From positions 1 to 64,000 of the IMG/VR virus record IMGVR_UViG_3300017963_000207: DNA of 64,000 bases, one strand, 5' to 3'. The DNA comes from a virus. A model generated the notes under the pieces. It did not search any database. It was not told the DNA's origin and was given only the letters and a program-made list of their open reading frames with translations. A program made the translations under genes and the position numbers. The stretch's first letter is position 1; every line of letters begins with the position of its first letter. This document shows positions 1 through 8,249 of the stretch, piece after piece.

Positions 1-109
1 CCACGCTCACGAAGCCGCGAGCATCCGTTGGGAGCGTCGTCGCATCCTTCAGCGCCACCTCAACCGAATCGGTCGAGTACAGGATCCTGGCTACAGTGTC
101 TGCGCTCAC
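1..109 (-). CDS. Structural protein, N-terminal 36 codons only (cut by window edge)
   Basis: Seen: a GTG at 109 begins an open frame running off the left edge (VSADTVARILYSTD..., LKDATTLPTDARGFVSV). An excellent ribosome site GGAGGA lies 7 nt upstream inside the end of the HNH gene, and the start overlaps that gene's stop as GTGA. The residue pattern resembles phage virion proteins, but the family is not recognised. Inferred role: tail or fibre component, because it follows baseplate and fibre genes on the same strand. The real length is unknown. Confidence 0.6.
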   Translation of the reverse strand, partial: MSADTVARILYSTDSVEVALKDATTLPTDARGFVSV

Positions 110-699
110 GCGATAGTCCTCCAAGACTCTCCGCGGAGTATCGCTCCAACAGTACCGTGGGTCACTCCGAACTCCGACCCAATAGCACGCTGAGACAAAC
201 CCGCGGCGGCAAGCTGCTTGATCCGGACCACGTCTCCAGACGTTAGCTTAGCACCACTATGGTCCTCCCCACGCCGAGTCCGCTCGGGGCACGTGTACCG
301 CCCATTCCGCCTACCATATGGACGCCGCTCAGGGTGCTTAACAAGACCGTTCCTAGCACCCCTAGCCACCGCCTCGGGACACGTCACACTACCATGCCGC
401 ATACCACGCGCTGTCCGCCCTTTTCGATCCCGATCTCGGTTGTTCTCTACCACCGTACCGACAAACAGATGAGCCGGATTAACGCACGAAGGGTTATCAC
501 ACGTGTGGCAAACACACAGACCGTTAGGAATATCCCCAAAGGTAAGAAACCAAGCCAAACGCGACGCTACCCAAACTTCCCCCTGATACCTAACAGACCC
601 GTACCCCTTCTTGCTACGAGCTGCCGTCCAGGGCCAGCAATCCTCCGGCGCCCCCCGTCGACACCTGGCCCAAAAATCCTCTGGAGTGCTACGCCTCAC
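106..699 (-). CDS. Free-standing HNH homing endonuclease
   Basis: 197 aa with a GTG start at 699. The HNH core CHTCDNPSCVNPAHL (residues 64-78) is the zinc/HNH_3 signature of phage homing endonucleases. It is followed by three HPE/CPE-type repeats rich in RG (about 99-147), likely DNA-contacting. A C-terminal helix-turn-helix (about 152-190, GLSQRAIGSEFGVTHGTV) is probably a site-recognition domain. The gene is wedged between two structural genes with GTGA overlaps at both ends, so it is translationally coupled and removes no coding capacity. Known for the family: such enzymes cut a homologous intergenic or coding target in related phages and spread their own gene by repair. Confidence 0.9.
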   Translation of the reverse strand: MRRSTPEDFWARCRRGAPEDCWPWTAARSKKGYGSVRYQGEVWVASRLAWFLTFGDIPNGLCVCHTCDNPSCVNPAHLFVGTVVENNRDRDRKGRTARGMRHGSVTCPEAVARGARNGLVKHPERRPYGRRNGRYTCPERTRRGEDHSGAKLTSGDVVRIKQLAAAGLSQRAIGSEFGVTHGTVGAILRGESWRTIA

Positions 700-1190
700 G
701 ATATCGCCCTAACCCGCGAAGTCTCGAAGATCCCACTATACGTGATAGTGTCTGTTATTGTCTCAACTACACTGCTGCCGTCCGTGTCATATACGCGCCA
801 TTGTATCGTATTGGTCGTCTTGTTGGCGTTATAGGTGATAGTCTTGTCGACGATCTTCTTTAGCTTTAAGCTGCTCTCCCACCACGTAACGGTCGTCGGG
901 AAGGGGTCAGCTGCCGGGAGAGTCTCACGGTAGGCGCCCGAGGTGAACCCACCGAACGGGCCACCCACCCCATCCGCAAGGTGGATGCCCTGGCGCAGCG
1001 TCTTATGCTCAGCCGCTGTGATGCCCCCACCACCGGAGCGCGGGTCATACTCTCCGGTGCTGTCGTAGAAGCTGAAGCGGCCGCCCACATAGCGAATCTC
1101 GCCCTCCGCCGTAGCGACCACGGTCGAGGCGGTGTAGATCGCTGTGTCCTCGTAGAGAGCCCCAGCGCGTCTATCCGGTGTTCTGCCCAT
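696..1190 (-). CDS. Virion-associated protein of unknown function
   Basis: 164 aa. The start overlaps the end of the upstream 258-aa gene by 20 nt, and the stop overlaps the HNH start. The sequence alternates short polar stretches with beta-prone segments (ITYNANKTTNTIQWRVYDTD, then ETITDTITYSG), as in small phage tail or fibre accessory proteins. There is no signal peptide or membrane segment. Its place after the fibre-like gene and before another structural gene suggests a tail-end component. It ends just where the HNH gene begins, so truncation by that insertion cannot be excluded. No family recognised. Confidence 0.65.
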   Translation of the reverse strand: MGRTPDRRAGALYEDTAIYTASTVVATAEGEIRYVGGRFSFYDSTGEYDPRSGGGGITAAEHKTLRQGIHLADGVGGPFGGFTSGAYRETLPAADPFPTTVTWWESSLKLKKIVDKTITYNANKTTNTIQWRVYDTDGSSVVETITDTITYSGIFETSRVRAIS

Positions 1191-1947
1191 CCTTCCCAGC
1201 CACCTTCCGAGCCGCCTTCCGGGGCCCCTTTTTGGCTACCCTCTTCGCTGCGCGCTTCCGAGGCGTACGCCCCTTAGCCTTGACAGCCCCTTCTGCCTCC
1301 TGCTCCCCCGACTCGGGCGGAGCCTCCTCCTTAACCGGCGGCACCAGCGCTCGGGCGTCAACATCCTCTTGCTCGCCCGAGGCTGGCTCCTGCTGCCCCT
1401 CTGCGGCCGGCGCAGGGATCGGGGCTGCCCCCGTCCGCCGAGCTTTTAGCGGCGCCGCTGGGCGCACACCAAGCGGCCTTCGAGCTGGGCCCTTAGCCTC
1501 CGAGGGGACCGCCTCCGGCGCACCGTCGGCACCCTCCACAACAGCGCCATCCTGCAGCGCCTGCTTAACGGCGGCCGCCTTGCTCTCCTCCGCCTCGCGC
1601 TTCTTGCGTAAGATCTCAGCATGGTTGTTGGCCTCATCTATTCGGCCCTCCTGGATGGGCCGCTGATCAGCCAGCTGCTTGTGCAGATGCTGTGTGAAGT
1701 GGACACAGGTCTGCAGATAACGGTGGACCTGCGGCGCAACCACCTCCTTGTCGATCTTCCCCTCATCAATATCGCGCTTAAAGCGCGCGTAAACATCCCG
1801 CTCGATGCTCGTCTTGAGAGTCTCCAAAGCGCTTAGGCCGCCCTCTATCCGATACAGCTCGATACCCAAAGCCTCCCACCGCTCGCGAACCTCCCTCTCC
1901 AGCTGCCCAAGCATAGCAGCCTTAAGCTCCGACTTCTCAACGCCCAT
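1171..1947 (-). CDS. Conserved-looking phage protein, helical N-terminus with basic tail
   Basis: 258 aa in two parts. Residues 1-125 are charged and helical (LREREVRERWEAL, heptad-like; possible coiled coil). Residues 126-258 are low complexity, Ala/Pro/Glu-rich, ending in a strongly basic Lys/Arg/Ala tail (TPRKRAAKRVAKKGPRKAAR) like histone-like or nucleic-acid-binding tails. A ribosome site AGGAGGTAGAG precedes the ATG. It lies downstream of the large fibre-like gene and overlaps the next gene. Function not recognised. A structural or tail-fibre assembly role is inferred only from location. Confidence 0.65.
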   Translation of the reverse strand: MGVEKSELKAAMLGQLEREVRERWEALGIELYRIEGGLSALETLKTSIERDVYARFKRDIDEGKIDKEVVAPQVHRYLQTCVHFTQHLHKQLADQRPIQEGRIDEANNHAEILRKKREAEESKAAAVKQALQDGAVVEGADGAPEAVPSEAKGPARRPLGVRPAAPLKARRTGAAPIPAPAAEGQQEPASGEQEDVDARALVPPVKEEAPPESGEQEAEGAVKAKGRTPRKRAAKRVAKKGPRKAARKVAGKDGQNTG

Positions 1948-1981
1948 TCTCTACCTCCTACGTCCAAAAGACAACACGCCC

Positions 1982-2000
1982 ACCTGCCATCGTAGCAGGT
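1982..2000. promoter_or_regulatory. Inverted repeat in the leader of the 258-aa gene
   Basis: ACCTGC and GCAGGT arms, 7 nt apart, in the 84-nt gap between the stop of the fibre-like gene and the start at 1947. It resembles in size and position the TACCTC/GAGGTA hairpins upstream of tail genes at 19427-22859. It could be a weak terminator, an RNA processing site or an operator. There is no T-run. Confidence 0.3.
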
Positions 2001-2031
2001 AGGCGCATCCTAACACAGCTGGCTCAGCCTA

Positions 2032-4020
2032 CTAGGTCAAGGCGCCCGTGATGAACATCTGGATCACATCAGCGTTTCCAGGCGACGCTAGCAACGGGAA
2101 CTCCGCGTAGAAACACCCATACTGCTGGTCCGGCGTGGCCGTCGCGGAGGGGTAGACATCGTTGTTTGCCGCCGCATCTGCACCGTTGCGCATCAGCTGG
2201 CCGTTGACGAAGATCTCAACGTCGTCCACAAAGGTCACGTTGCGGTAGTCAAGGAGATCTGCAGAGGTGTTCGCAGACCCTGGACCGTTCGGCCCTTCGA
2301 CCAGAGTGTCCGCGGCAATGTTGGAGGTCACCTCGGAAACGGCTCGGTGCCGGTTATCGTTCTCAGACGCCTGCACGATAGCGTTTAGCAGTGACACCTC
2401 GCCAAACGCCGTCTCATAGTCATCCCACTCTGTGCTGCTGTCCGATAGGACCAGGTCTGTGGTGTAGCCGGAGCCAGATTGCCACTGGTCAGTGACGACT
2501 AGCTGAGCGACACTAACAAGGTCTAGATCCCCCGATCCTCCGGAGGTCACCGTCAGCGCGCCGCCAGAGTCAATCTGATTGGCCGTCGTGCCGATGTTGA
2601 TGGTGGTACCGGCTGCACCCGTATCAAAGCTCGCACCGTTCAGGAAGTCGTTGTCGACCGCGTCAACGTCGAAGTTGTCAGTGTCCGCCCCAATCTGCAC
2701 CGTGCTGTTGCTGCCCGAGGAGCCCTCCGTGATGCCGAACAACACCGCCTCCGCGTCATCGCGAATCTGCCAGACAAGCCCCGAGCTCTCCAGGTCGAGG
2801 TAGGCGTTGTTAGTCAGATCAACAGGGGTCGTGCCCTGATTATCGTAGGCGTTCTGCCGCGTGGGTGTTACCGCTCCGCCACCGATGTCGATAGCCGCGC
2901 CACGCAGGAAGTCTTGCTCGTTCAGGTCCTGCAGCGCCTTGCGCTCGGTGTAGGTGTAGTTGATATCGTCCCCACCAATGTACTGGCCATCTACGATCTC
3001 CAGGTCGTCCGCCTCGTCGGTCAGAACCACGAAGGTGAGCTGCACCCGTGTGGGGGTCGTATCGGTGATGGTATGTCCATCTGTGTTCGACTCGGACTGA
3101 AACAGCGCCCAGATCTGCTTCCCGTTGGCCAATATCGGGTCGTGCGTATCAGCATCGACGATCTGCATCATATTCTTCGGGTTAACCGCAGAGCTGCCCG
3201 CCACCTCATCGAGCGTGGCCGTCCCGAAGGACGAGTTGTAGGCCACCACCGTCCCAAGGGTGGTTACAGCGCCTACGGCCGCGGTGGTCTGCGACGGCAG
3301 CTCGCCGGTGCCCAGGATAACCATATCACCTGCACCGCCCGAGAGCGTCGCGCCGGACCAGTTCAAAACTCCCCCCACATCCACAGGATCGGTAGTGCTG
3401 ACGGTATTGCCCGCCGTGCCGTACTTGATGGCCGTAGCAACAACCGTCGTGGCTGTATCCGTTGCCGTAACATACGCGTTGGCAACGGTACCCGTGCCGT
3501 AGTTCACCCCAGCCACGCCGTCGTCATTGATGGCCCTACGAAGGTTCTCCATAGAGGTCGCCTGCGATGCACCAATAAGCACCTCGTCGGCAGCACCGGT
3601 AAGCGTGGTCTTGTAAGTGTAGGTCTGCCCTCCAATCTGAACCTGGTCATTGTTGGACGGCGTGCCCGTGCTTGTCAGCGTCCCCGTCGCCTGCACAGCA
3701 GAGGGTACCGTGATGTCGGTCAGGTTCTGCACCCAACGCAAGATGCGCTTGCGCTCAAGATCGTGCAGGTCTTGGTTGGTCTCGTCGATACCTCGCTGCG
3801 CCCCGTTCTCGAAGGTGGTCGGGGCGGTAAGGTCCGCAAACCAGTCGTTGCCCGAGACCGACGTATTCAGAAAGCGGTTGAGCTGTGAGATGACACCACC
3901 GAGGAACTGCTCCATGTTCCAGGTCGTGGTCTCCATCGTCGAGCCCGCGGCCTTCTGGTCATCGAAGGTGTCGACGGTTTTGATCTGCGTTACAGGGCGA
4001 ATCCAGGATCGACCAGCCAT
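2032..4020 (-). CDS. Large tail fibre/adhesin-like structural protein
   Basis: 662 aa, Asp/Thr/Gly/Ala-rich and beta-rich. The N-terminal ~100 residues (TWNMEQFLGGVISQLNRFLN) look like an attachment domain. A central unit contains VQIGGQTYTYKTTL followed by a pattern ending in AIN, a beta-domain common in phage virion proteins; a related unit occurs in the sheath protein here. The middle has repeated IGTTANQIDSGG-type strands typical of trimeric fibre shafts. There is no enzyme motif. It directly follows the baseplate wedge gene, where phages place proximal fibre or fibre-attachment proteins. Receptor binding is inferred, not shown. Confidence 0.75.
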   Translation of the reverse strand: MAGRSWIRPVTQIKTVDTFDDQKAAGSTMETTTWNMEQFLGGVISQLNRFLNTSVSGNDWFADLTAPTTFENGAQRGIDETNQDLHDLERKRILRWVQNLTDITVPSAVQATGTLTSTGTPSNNDQVQIGGQTYTYKTTLTGAADEVLIGASQATSMENLRRAINDDGVAGVNYGTGTVANAYVTATDTATTVVATAIKYGTAGNTVSTTDPVDVGGVLNWSGATLSGGAGDMVILGTGELPSQTTAAVGAVTTLGTVVAYNSSFGTATLDEVAGSSAVNPKNMMQIVDADTHDPILANGKQIWALFQSESNTDGHTITDTTPTRVQLTFVVLTDEADDLEIVDGQYIGGDDINYTYTERKALQDLNEQDFLRGAAIDIGGGAVTPTRQNAYDNQGTTPVDLTNNAYLDLESSGLVWQIRDDAEAVLFGITEGSSGSNSTVQIGADTDNFDVDAVDNDFLNGASFDTGAAGTTINIGTTANQIDSGGALTVTSGGSGDLDLVSVAQLVVTDQWQSGSGYTTDLVLSDSSTEWDDYETAFGEVSLLNAIVQASENDNRHRAVSEVTSNIAADTLVEGPNGPGSANTSADLLDYRNVTFVDDVEIFVNGQLMRNGADAAANNDVYPSATATPDQQYGCFYAEFPLLASPGNADVIQMFITGALT

Positions 4021-4106
4021 ACTTTAGCGCTCCCTATCTGTTGGGTATTTGCCTAGCTGCTACGTCCTTCGAACCAACCTACGTCCGCTATCGCCATCGT
4101 ACACCA

Positions 4107-6374
4107 TCAGGAGGAGGTCTGCACTACCTCGGGCAATACCGTAACCGAGTCTGGAGTCTTGGTGATGACCTCAGACTCCTCAATGACCAGGTTGCCGTCA
4201 GAATCCAGCTTATCCGTCTGCAAGGTGCTGCTCAGTAAAGTAGTGTAGCCAGAGATCGTCACGTTGGCAAAGCTCACGCCCTCGACCGCTAGGATAACGT
4301 CCATCAGATCTGAGACGTAGAGGGACACCCCAAACTCCCTGTCCTTCAGCACGCCATCAATCGCAGTCTCCCCCGCTGTGCGCACCTGCTCAAGGGAGTA
4401 TCCGATATCCACCCCAACACGAGCGGTGATCCACGGGTATACCAGGAACTTCCCGCCCGAGACCACCTCCACGGTCTGCGTGACCTCCTTCCTAGCCGTA
4501 AGGTAGGTCTCAAGGGAGTCTATGAGCCCGTTGCTGGGCTCGGCGTAGAAGCCCGCCGCATCACGCGTGAGAACGGGGACCGTTACCAGGTTCGCCTTGC
4601 AATCGGCTGACAGGATCTTGTCCAGGTGCTCGTCTATGGTATCCAGAGCCAGCGTAACCGTCGCCGCAGCGTTGTTGGCCAAGGCCGGGTCGATGGTATC
4701 CGCAACGTCCGAGAGGGTTACCTGGAAGCTCTTAAACAGCCCTGTGCTGTCGGACGGCGTGGTGCTGTCGTAGTAGCCAATGACCACGTCCCCAGCAGCC
4801 CGCGCATCCTCCAGGCTCTTGAGGTAGCTGTCCGCACCGTCCAGCTGGATAGCCGTCTTCGAGAGCCCTATCTTATCTACCTCGTCCGTGATGAGGCCCC
4901 CGGCCGCCACCTGCGAATCCGCCGCTCCTCGCATCGTGGCGGTCTGAGAGATAATGTCATCCTGATGGCCGTCGATAGTGTCCAGGTAGACCTTCAAGGC
5001 ATCCTTGGTTGGGTCTGTCAGCTGATCTGCCCCCGTAGCGATCGCGTCAATAGCCGCCTTACCATCCGTCACCTCCACCTTGGCGGCATTAGCCGACACG
5101 TCCACATCCAGGGACAGGTTGCGGTTGCCGCGAATGCCCGAGATGATAGCCGTGTTGTTGGTGTCGATGGTGTTCATCGACGTGACGACGTTGTCGAGCG
5201 CCGTCGTGATGGTTGAGGAGTAGGAGAGCAGCAGGTTGAGCAGTCCCGTGGTAGCTGTGGTGGCCGCTGTTATCTCACCACGGATGATATCCGTCGCGCC
5301 CTCCAGGGCGCTTGTGATCTCCAGGATAGCGTCCTGCAGTACCAGGTCCGTCGCTGCCGACCGCGAGGAGATAGCCTTGGCCACCGCCACACGCCCATAT
5401 ACCGGGTCTGCATAGGAGCCCGCCAGCGCGTCGTAGTCCTCCCCGGTGACCGCCACCCGGCGGGAGTTAAACACCCGCCCGGCAAATGCCTTAGCGCGGT
5501 CGATGCTCTCCAGGTCATCACCGCCCGAGCTCTTGGCGCCATTGTTGATGGTCAGGTCAACCGTCTCCCCCACCACCACAAGCGGCGTGACCACGTCCTG
5601 GATCGTATCCTTGGCCACAATCCCCGCCTTCCCCGCAGTCGCAACATAGGTGACCTCAATCGAGGCGTTGGTAGCAGGGATATTGCCAGCCGAGCCGTCC
5701 CCAAAACGAAGGGTTGGAGGATCGTCGTTGTAGCCCACCTCGTACTGGTCGGTCTCGTCGAAGGTGAGGAAGTCCTCCTCATCCCAGCTCGCCCCATCGA
5801 CCTTCACCTCCACCGAGCCAGAGGCCACATACCGCTCATCAGGGACACGGCTCAGCTCGAAGACCTGGTTTGCTGTTCCGTCTGAGGTGAAGGTCTCAGT
5901 CGTGGTCTCACCCTCGTACACAGGGATGAGCTTGGATGTTCCTGCCGTCTGCTCTGCCGGGGAGAACTCGACGGCCTTTCCCGCCTCAAAGATAAGGTCG
6001 TTAGGCCCCTGAAACTGTAAGCCCTCGGTGATCTCCACCGTGAAGGTCTTCGCCACGGCCACACTGACCGTTAGGTCCGTGGAGGACGCCACCGCACCGC
6101 CCATTTTGTAGCCCAGCTGTCGACAGATACGCGAGACAGCCCTCCGGGTCCTAGCGGTCTCCAGGTAAACCTCAGTGGCTCGACGGTCGAGGTAGAAGCT
6201 GAGCGAGTCTAGACCAAAAGCGATGAGGTCCAGAAGCATCATCCCTAAGCTGGCCAGCGCGAAGTCGTTGTAATAGGCCGCAAACTTGACCTGCAGGCGC
6301 GCGCGGAGGTCGTCAACGTGGGAGTCGAAGTCGTAAGAAATAAAACGGACGCGGTTAATCGACGCGGTGGCCAT
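4107..6374 (-). CDS. Baseplate wedge protein, gp6/gpJ-like (Baseplate_J)
   Basis: 755 aa. The N-terminus (SYDFDSHVDDLRARLQVKF then LGMMLLDLIAFGLDSLSFYL) is characteristic of T4 gp6/P2 gpJ-type wedge proteins, which form the iris around the hub. A long helical insertion (about 340-620) separates the N-terminal region from the C-terminal part VGVDIGYSLEQV...GVSFANVTISGY. It follows the gp25-like gene, as in T4-type and P2-type clusters, though an endonuclease gene is inserted between them. The ATG at 6374 sits inside the endonuclease C-terminus with GGAG 7 nt upstream. The family is larger than P2 gpJ (~300 aa) and similar in size to T4 gp6. Confidence 0.9.
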   Translation of the reverse strand: MATASINRVRFISYDFDSHVDDLRARLQVKFAAYYNDFALASLGMMLLDLIAFGLDSLSFYLDRRATEVYLETARTRRAVSRICRQLGYKMGGAVASSTDLTVSVAVAKTFTVEITEGLQFQGPNDLIFEAGKAVEFSPAEQTAGTSKLIPVYEGETTTETFTSDGTANQVFELSRVPDERYVASGSVEVKVDGASWDEEDFLTFDETDQYEVGYNDDPPTLRFGDGSAGNIPATNASIEVTYVATAGKAGIVAKDTIQDVVTPLVVVGETVDLTINNGAKSSGGDDLESIDRAKAFAGRVFNSRRVAVTGEDYDALAGSYADPVYGRVAVAKAISSRSAATDLVLQDAILEITSALEGATDIIRGEITAATTATTGLLNLLLSYSSTITTALDNVVTSMNTIDTNNTAIISGIRGNRNLSLDVDVSANAAKVEVTDGKAAIDAIATGADQLTDPTKDALKVYLDTIDGHQDDIISQTATMRGAADSQVAAGGLITDEVDKIGLSKTAIQLDGADSYLKSLEDARAAGDVVIGYYDSTTPSDSTGLFKSFQVTLSDVADTIDPALANNAAATVTLALDTIDEHLDKILSADCKANLVTVPVLTRDAAGFYAEPSNGLIDSLETYLTARKEVTQTVEVVSGGKFLVYPWITARVGVDIGYSLEQVRTAGETAIDGVLKDREFGVSLYVSDLMDVILAVEGVSFANVTISGYTTLLSSTLQTDKLDSDGNLVIEESEVITKTPDSVTVLPEVVQTSS

Positions 6375-7392
6375 TAGATACTCCGGTAGTCAGCGCGGTC
6401 ACCTCGTCCCAGCCCCGCTGGAGACGTGAACGGACGACGCGATGGTTTATGCCTAGGCGCTCGGCCCACTCCTGAAGACACCGAGTCTCCCCACCCATAG
6501 CGATGAGACGATTGTTCCGCCGGTTGCGCTGCTGTGTCCGCGAAACGGCCCACCGGCAATTGTCTGGAGAGTAGCCCAGATCCGCGTCAATACGATCCAA
6601 TGAGTGCTTCGCAGAGGGCCTAGGACCCACATCCCCTAAAAAACACTCAAACGACCCCTCCCACTCCGAACATACCTGGACACCGCGACCACCGTACAGA
6701 GGAAAGTCCTTGTTGGTGGGGTTGAGGCAACGGTTCCGCATAAACAACCACGCCCGATATTCAGCTGGAAACTGCTTCCTGACCGAGACGCTTCGCTCGA
6801 AGGTTCCGTGTAACGGAGGGGTCTCTAGAGCCTTTTCAACCGACCACCCCGCTTGGAGCCTAGCCGCTACAGTAGTCGGAGCGAGCCCCGCCTCCCGAGC
6901 CAGCTGAGACAAACACTTGACCTCGCCCTTATACCTAAACTCTCGGTTAGACCTTATGTTCTGCGTCTGCTGTCTCCGAGAGGCCCACCGACAGTTGTCC
7001 GGCTCGTAGTGACCCGCAGAGTCAATACGGTCCAGCGTGGCCTCTGGATAGGGCTTGCGCCCCATGTCCGCCAAAAAGCCCTCGTAGGAGGCCGCCCAAC
7101 GTTCTGCTACGCACACGCGCCCGCGAGACAGCTTGGCTCGGCGCTTCATGAGCTGCCAAGCCCGATACTCGGGGACATCGAAAGACTCCCCATGCTTTCT
7201 CATCCCCTGACCGACGGTGATACACCCGCAGGACTGCGTATTACCGCTCCGCAGGCTGTCCGTGCGGACCTCCAATCTAGCGCCGCAATCACACAGTACT
7301 TCCCAAGCCGTACAAGGTCCCTGGTTGGGGGCGCGCTCCCCTACAAGTAGCCTACCAAACCGCTGCCCTGTAAGGTCCAACCGCGGAGGCAT
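6355..7392 (-). CDS. Free-standing homing endonuclease with duplicated HNH-type modules
   Basis: 345 aa. Two copies of a phage endonuclease module are visible: AEYRAWLFMRNRC with SLDRIDADLGYSPDNCRWA (second copy), and PEYRAWQLMKRRAK with TLDRIDSAGHYEPDNCRWA (first copy). Each copy is followed by an arginine-rich recognition segment with a helix-turn-helix-like stretch. The N-terminus has two Cys pairs (CDCGARLE, QSCGCITV), possibly zinc-binding. The gene is inserted between the gp25 and gp6 wedge genes and overlaps the gp6 start by 20 nt, so the gp6 ribosome site is inside it. The internal duplication suggests a single-chain enzyme with two half-sites (inference). Confidence 0.85.
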   Translation of the reverse strand: MPPRLDLTGQRFGRLLVGERAPNQGPCTAWEVLCDCGARLEVRTDSLRSGNTQSCGCITVGQGMRKHGESFDVPEYRAWQLMKRRAKLSRGRVCVAERWAASYEGFLADMGRKPYPEATLDRIDSAGHYEPDNCRWASRRQQTQNIRSNREFRYKGEVKCLSQLAREAGLAPTTVAARLQAGWSVEKALETPPLHGTFERSVSVRKQFPAEYRAWLFMRNRCLNPTNKDFPLYGGRGVQVCSEWEGSFECFLGDVGPRPSAKHSLDRIDADLGYSPDNCRWAVSRTQQRNRRNNRLIAMGGETRCLQEWAERLGINHRVVRSRLQRGWDEVTALTTGVSNGHRVD

Positions 7393-7443
7393 GGCTACTG
7401 CACCCCCACGTACCGAACCCTGTTTACGCTAGCTGTCGCCATC

Positions 7444-7851
7444 TTATACAACCCCTTGGTCGGCCGTCAGGGCCACCGTCACATTGTCCTGCTCTTGCGT
7501 AGCTATCACCACGTAGTTGATGGTGACGATCACCATATCCTCGTACTTCCCATCGCTGCTATCCTTCTCCACATCGATGCGCTGCACGATAACACGCGGC
7601 TCATACTTCGCGATGACGTTAGCAATGGACGCCCGAATAGCCGCAGCCATCAGCTCATTGTTGCTCTCGAACACATAGCTGTAGGCTCCCGACCCGAGAT
7701 CCGGACGCATTACCCGCTCCCCGTTACCCGTGATGATCAGCTGCGTTAGCGTGTCCTTGATCAAAGCATCGTCCACTGCCGGGGCTGGTAGCGCGCCATC
7801 CCCCACCGAGAAGGGGAATGCGATGCCTTTGTAGATGTTGGTAAGGGCCAT
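7444..7851 (-). CDS. Baseplate wedge protein gp25-like (GPW/gp25 family)
   Basis: 135 aa, the usual family size. It has the family hallmark of an N-terminal strand (GIAFPFSV), a helical segment with LIITGNGERVMRPDLGSG, then SNNELMAAAIRASIANVI and a final strand series (VIVTINYVVIAT). T4 gp25 and P2 gpW nucleate sheath polymerisation at the baseplate and share a fold with T6SS TssE. It lies between the Leu-Pro repeat gene and a homing endonuclease gene. ATG with AGGAGA nearby. Confidence 0.93.
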   Translation of the reverse strand: MALTNIYKGIAFPFSVGDGALPAPAVDDALIKDTLTQLIITGNGERVMRPDLGSGAYSYVFESNNELMAAAIRASIANVIAKYEPRVIVQRIDVEKDSSDGKYEDMVIVTINYVVIATQEQDNVTVALTADQGVV

Positions 7852-7868
7852 AGGTTCTCCTGATGGTA

Positions 7869-8246
7869 CTATGCCGCCGCGGCGAGGTCATCCGCAGGGC
7901 AGGTGGGACGCGAGGGCAGCGCCGGAAGCGACGGCAACGCTGGCAGACCAGGCAGCGAGGGGAGCCCCGGCAACGCCAAGCTAGGGAAGGGAATGGACGG
8001 GAAAGGTAGATCTGTCGTGGGAAGCGAGGGACGCGGCGGGAGGCTCGGAATAGCTGGCAGACCAGGCAGCGAGGGAAGCCCTGGCAACGCCAGACTAGGG
8101 AAGGGAATGGACGGGAACGGGAGGTCTATCGTAGGAAGCGACGGTAGCGGCGGGAGAGACGGTATTGCAGGAAGCCCTGGCAGCGACGGCAGCCCCGGCA
8201 AAGCTAGAGACGGGGGAAAGGGCGGCAGCGCGCAAAGAGAGGCCAT
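7869..8246 (-). CDS. Leu/Pro repeat protein beside the tail spike gene
   Basis: 125 aa, built almost entirely of LPSLPxLP-type repeats in a 38-residue period with an internal FPSIPFPSLALPG stretch and a short non-repetitive C-terminus (CPADDLAAAA). Proline every three residues predicts an extended, polyproline-like rod, not a globular fold. The start follows the spike gene by 3 nt, and the frame is retained through the repeats. Position between spike and gp25 suggests a baseplate or spike-associated element (inference). The complementary strand reads as Gly-rich collagen-like sequence, but that is a shadow of the same repeat. Confidence 0.65.
   Translation of the reverse strand: MASLCALPPFPPSLALPGLPSLPGLPAIPSLPPLPSLPTIDLPFPSIPFPSLALPGLPSLPGLPAIPSLPPRPSLPTTDLPFPSIPFPSLALPGLPSLPGLPALPSLPALPSRPTCPADDLAAAA
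7941..8168. repeat. 114-bp tandem repeat, two near-complete copies
   Basis: The sequence beginning TGGCAGACCAGGCAGCGAGG at 7941 recurs at 8055 with few changes, giving a period of 114 bp (38 codons). A decayed third copy follows to about 8230. It encodes the Leu/Pro repeats of the gene at 7869-8246. Confidence 0.9.
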
Positions 8247-8249
8247 CCA

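Noticed and set aside
2914-3888. 324-codon plus-strand frame opposite the fibre gene
   Set aside because: Antisense shadow in GC-rich DNA; Arg/Val-rich without domain or ribosome site, while the minus-strand frame is clearly a virion protein. Similar shadows opposite the tape measure (12.3-13.2 kb) and capsid genes were left out for the same reason.
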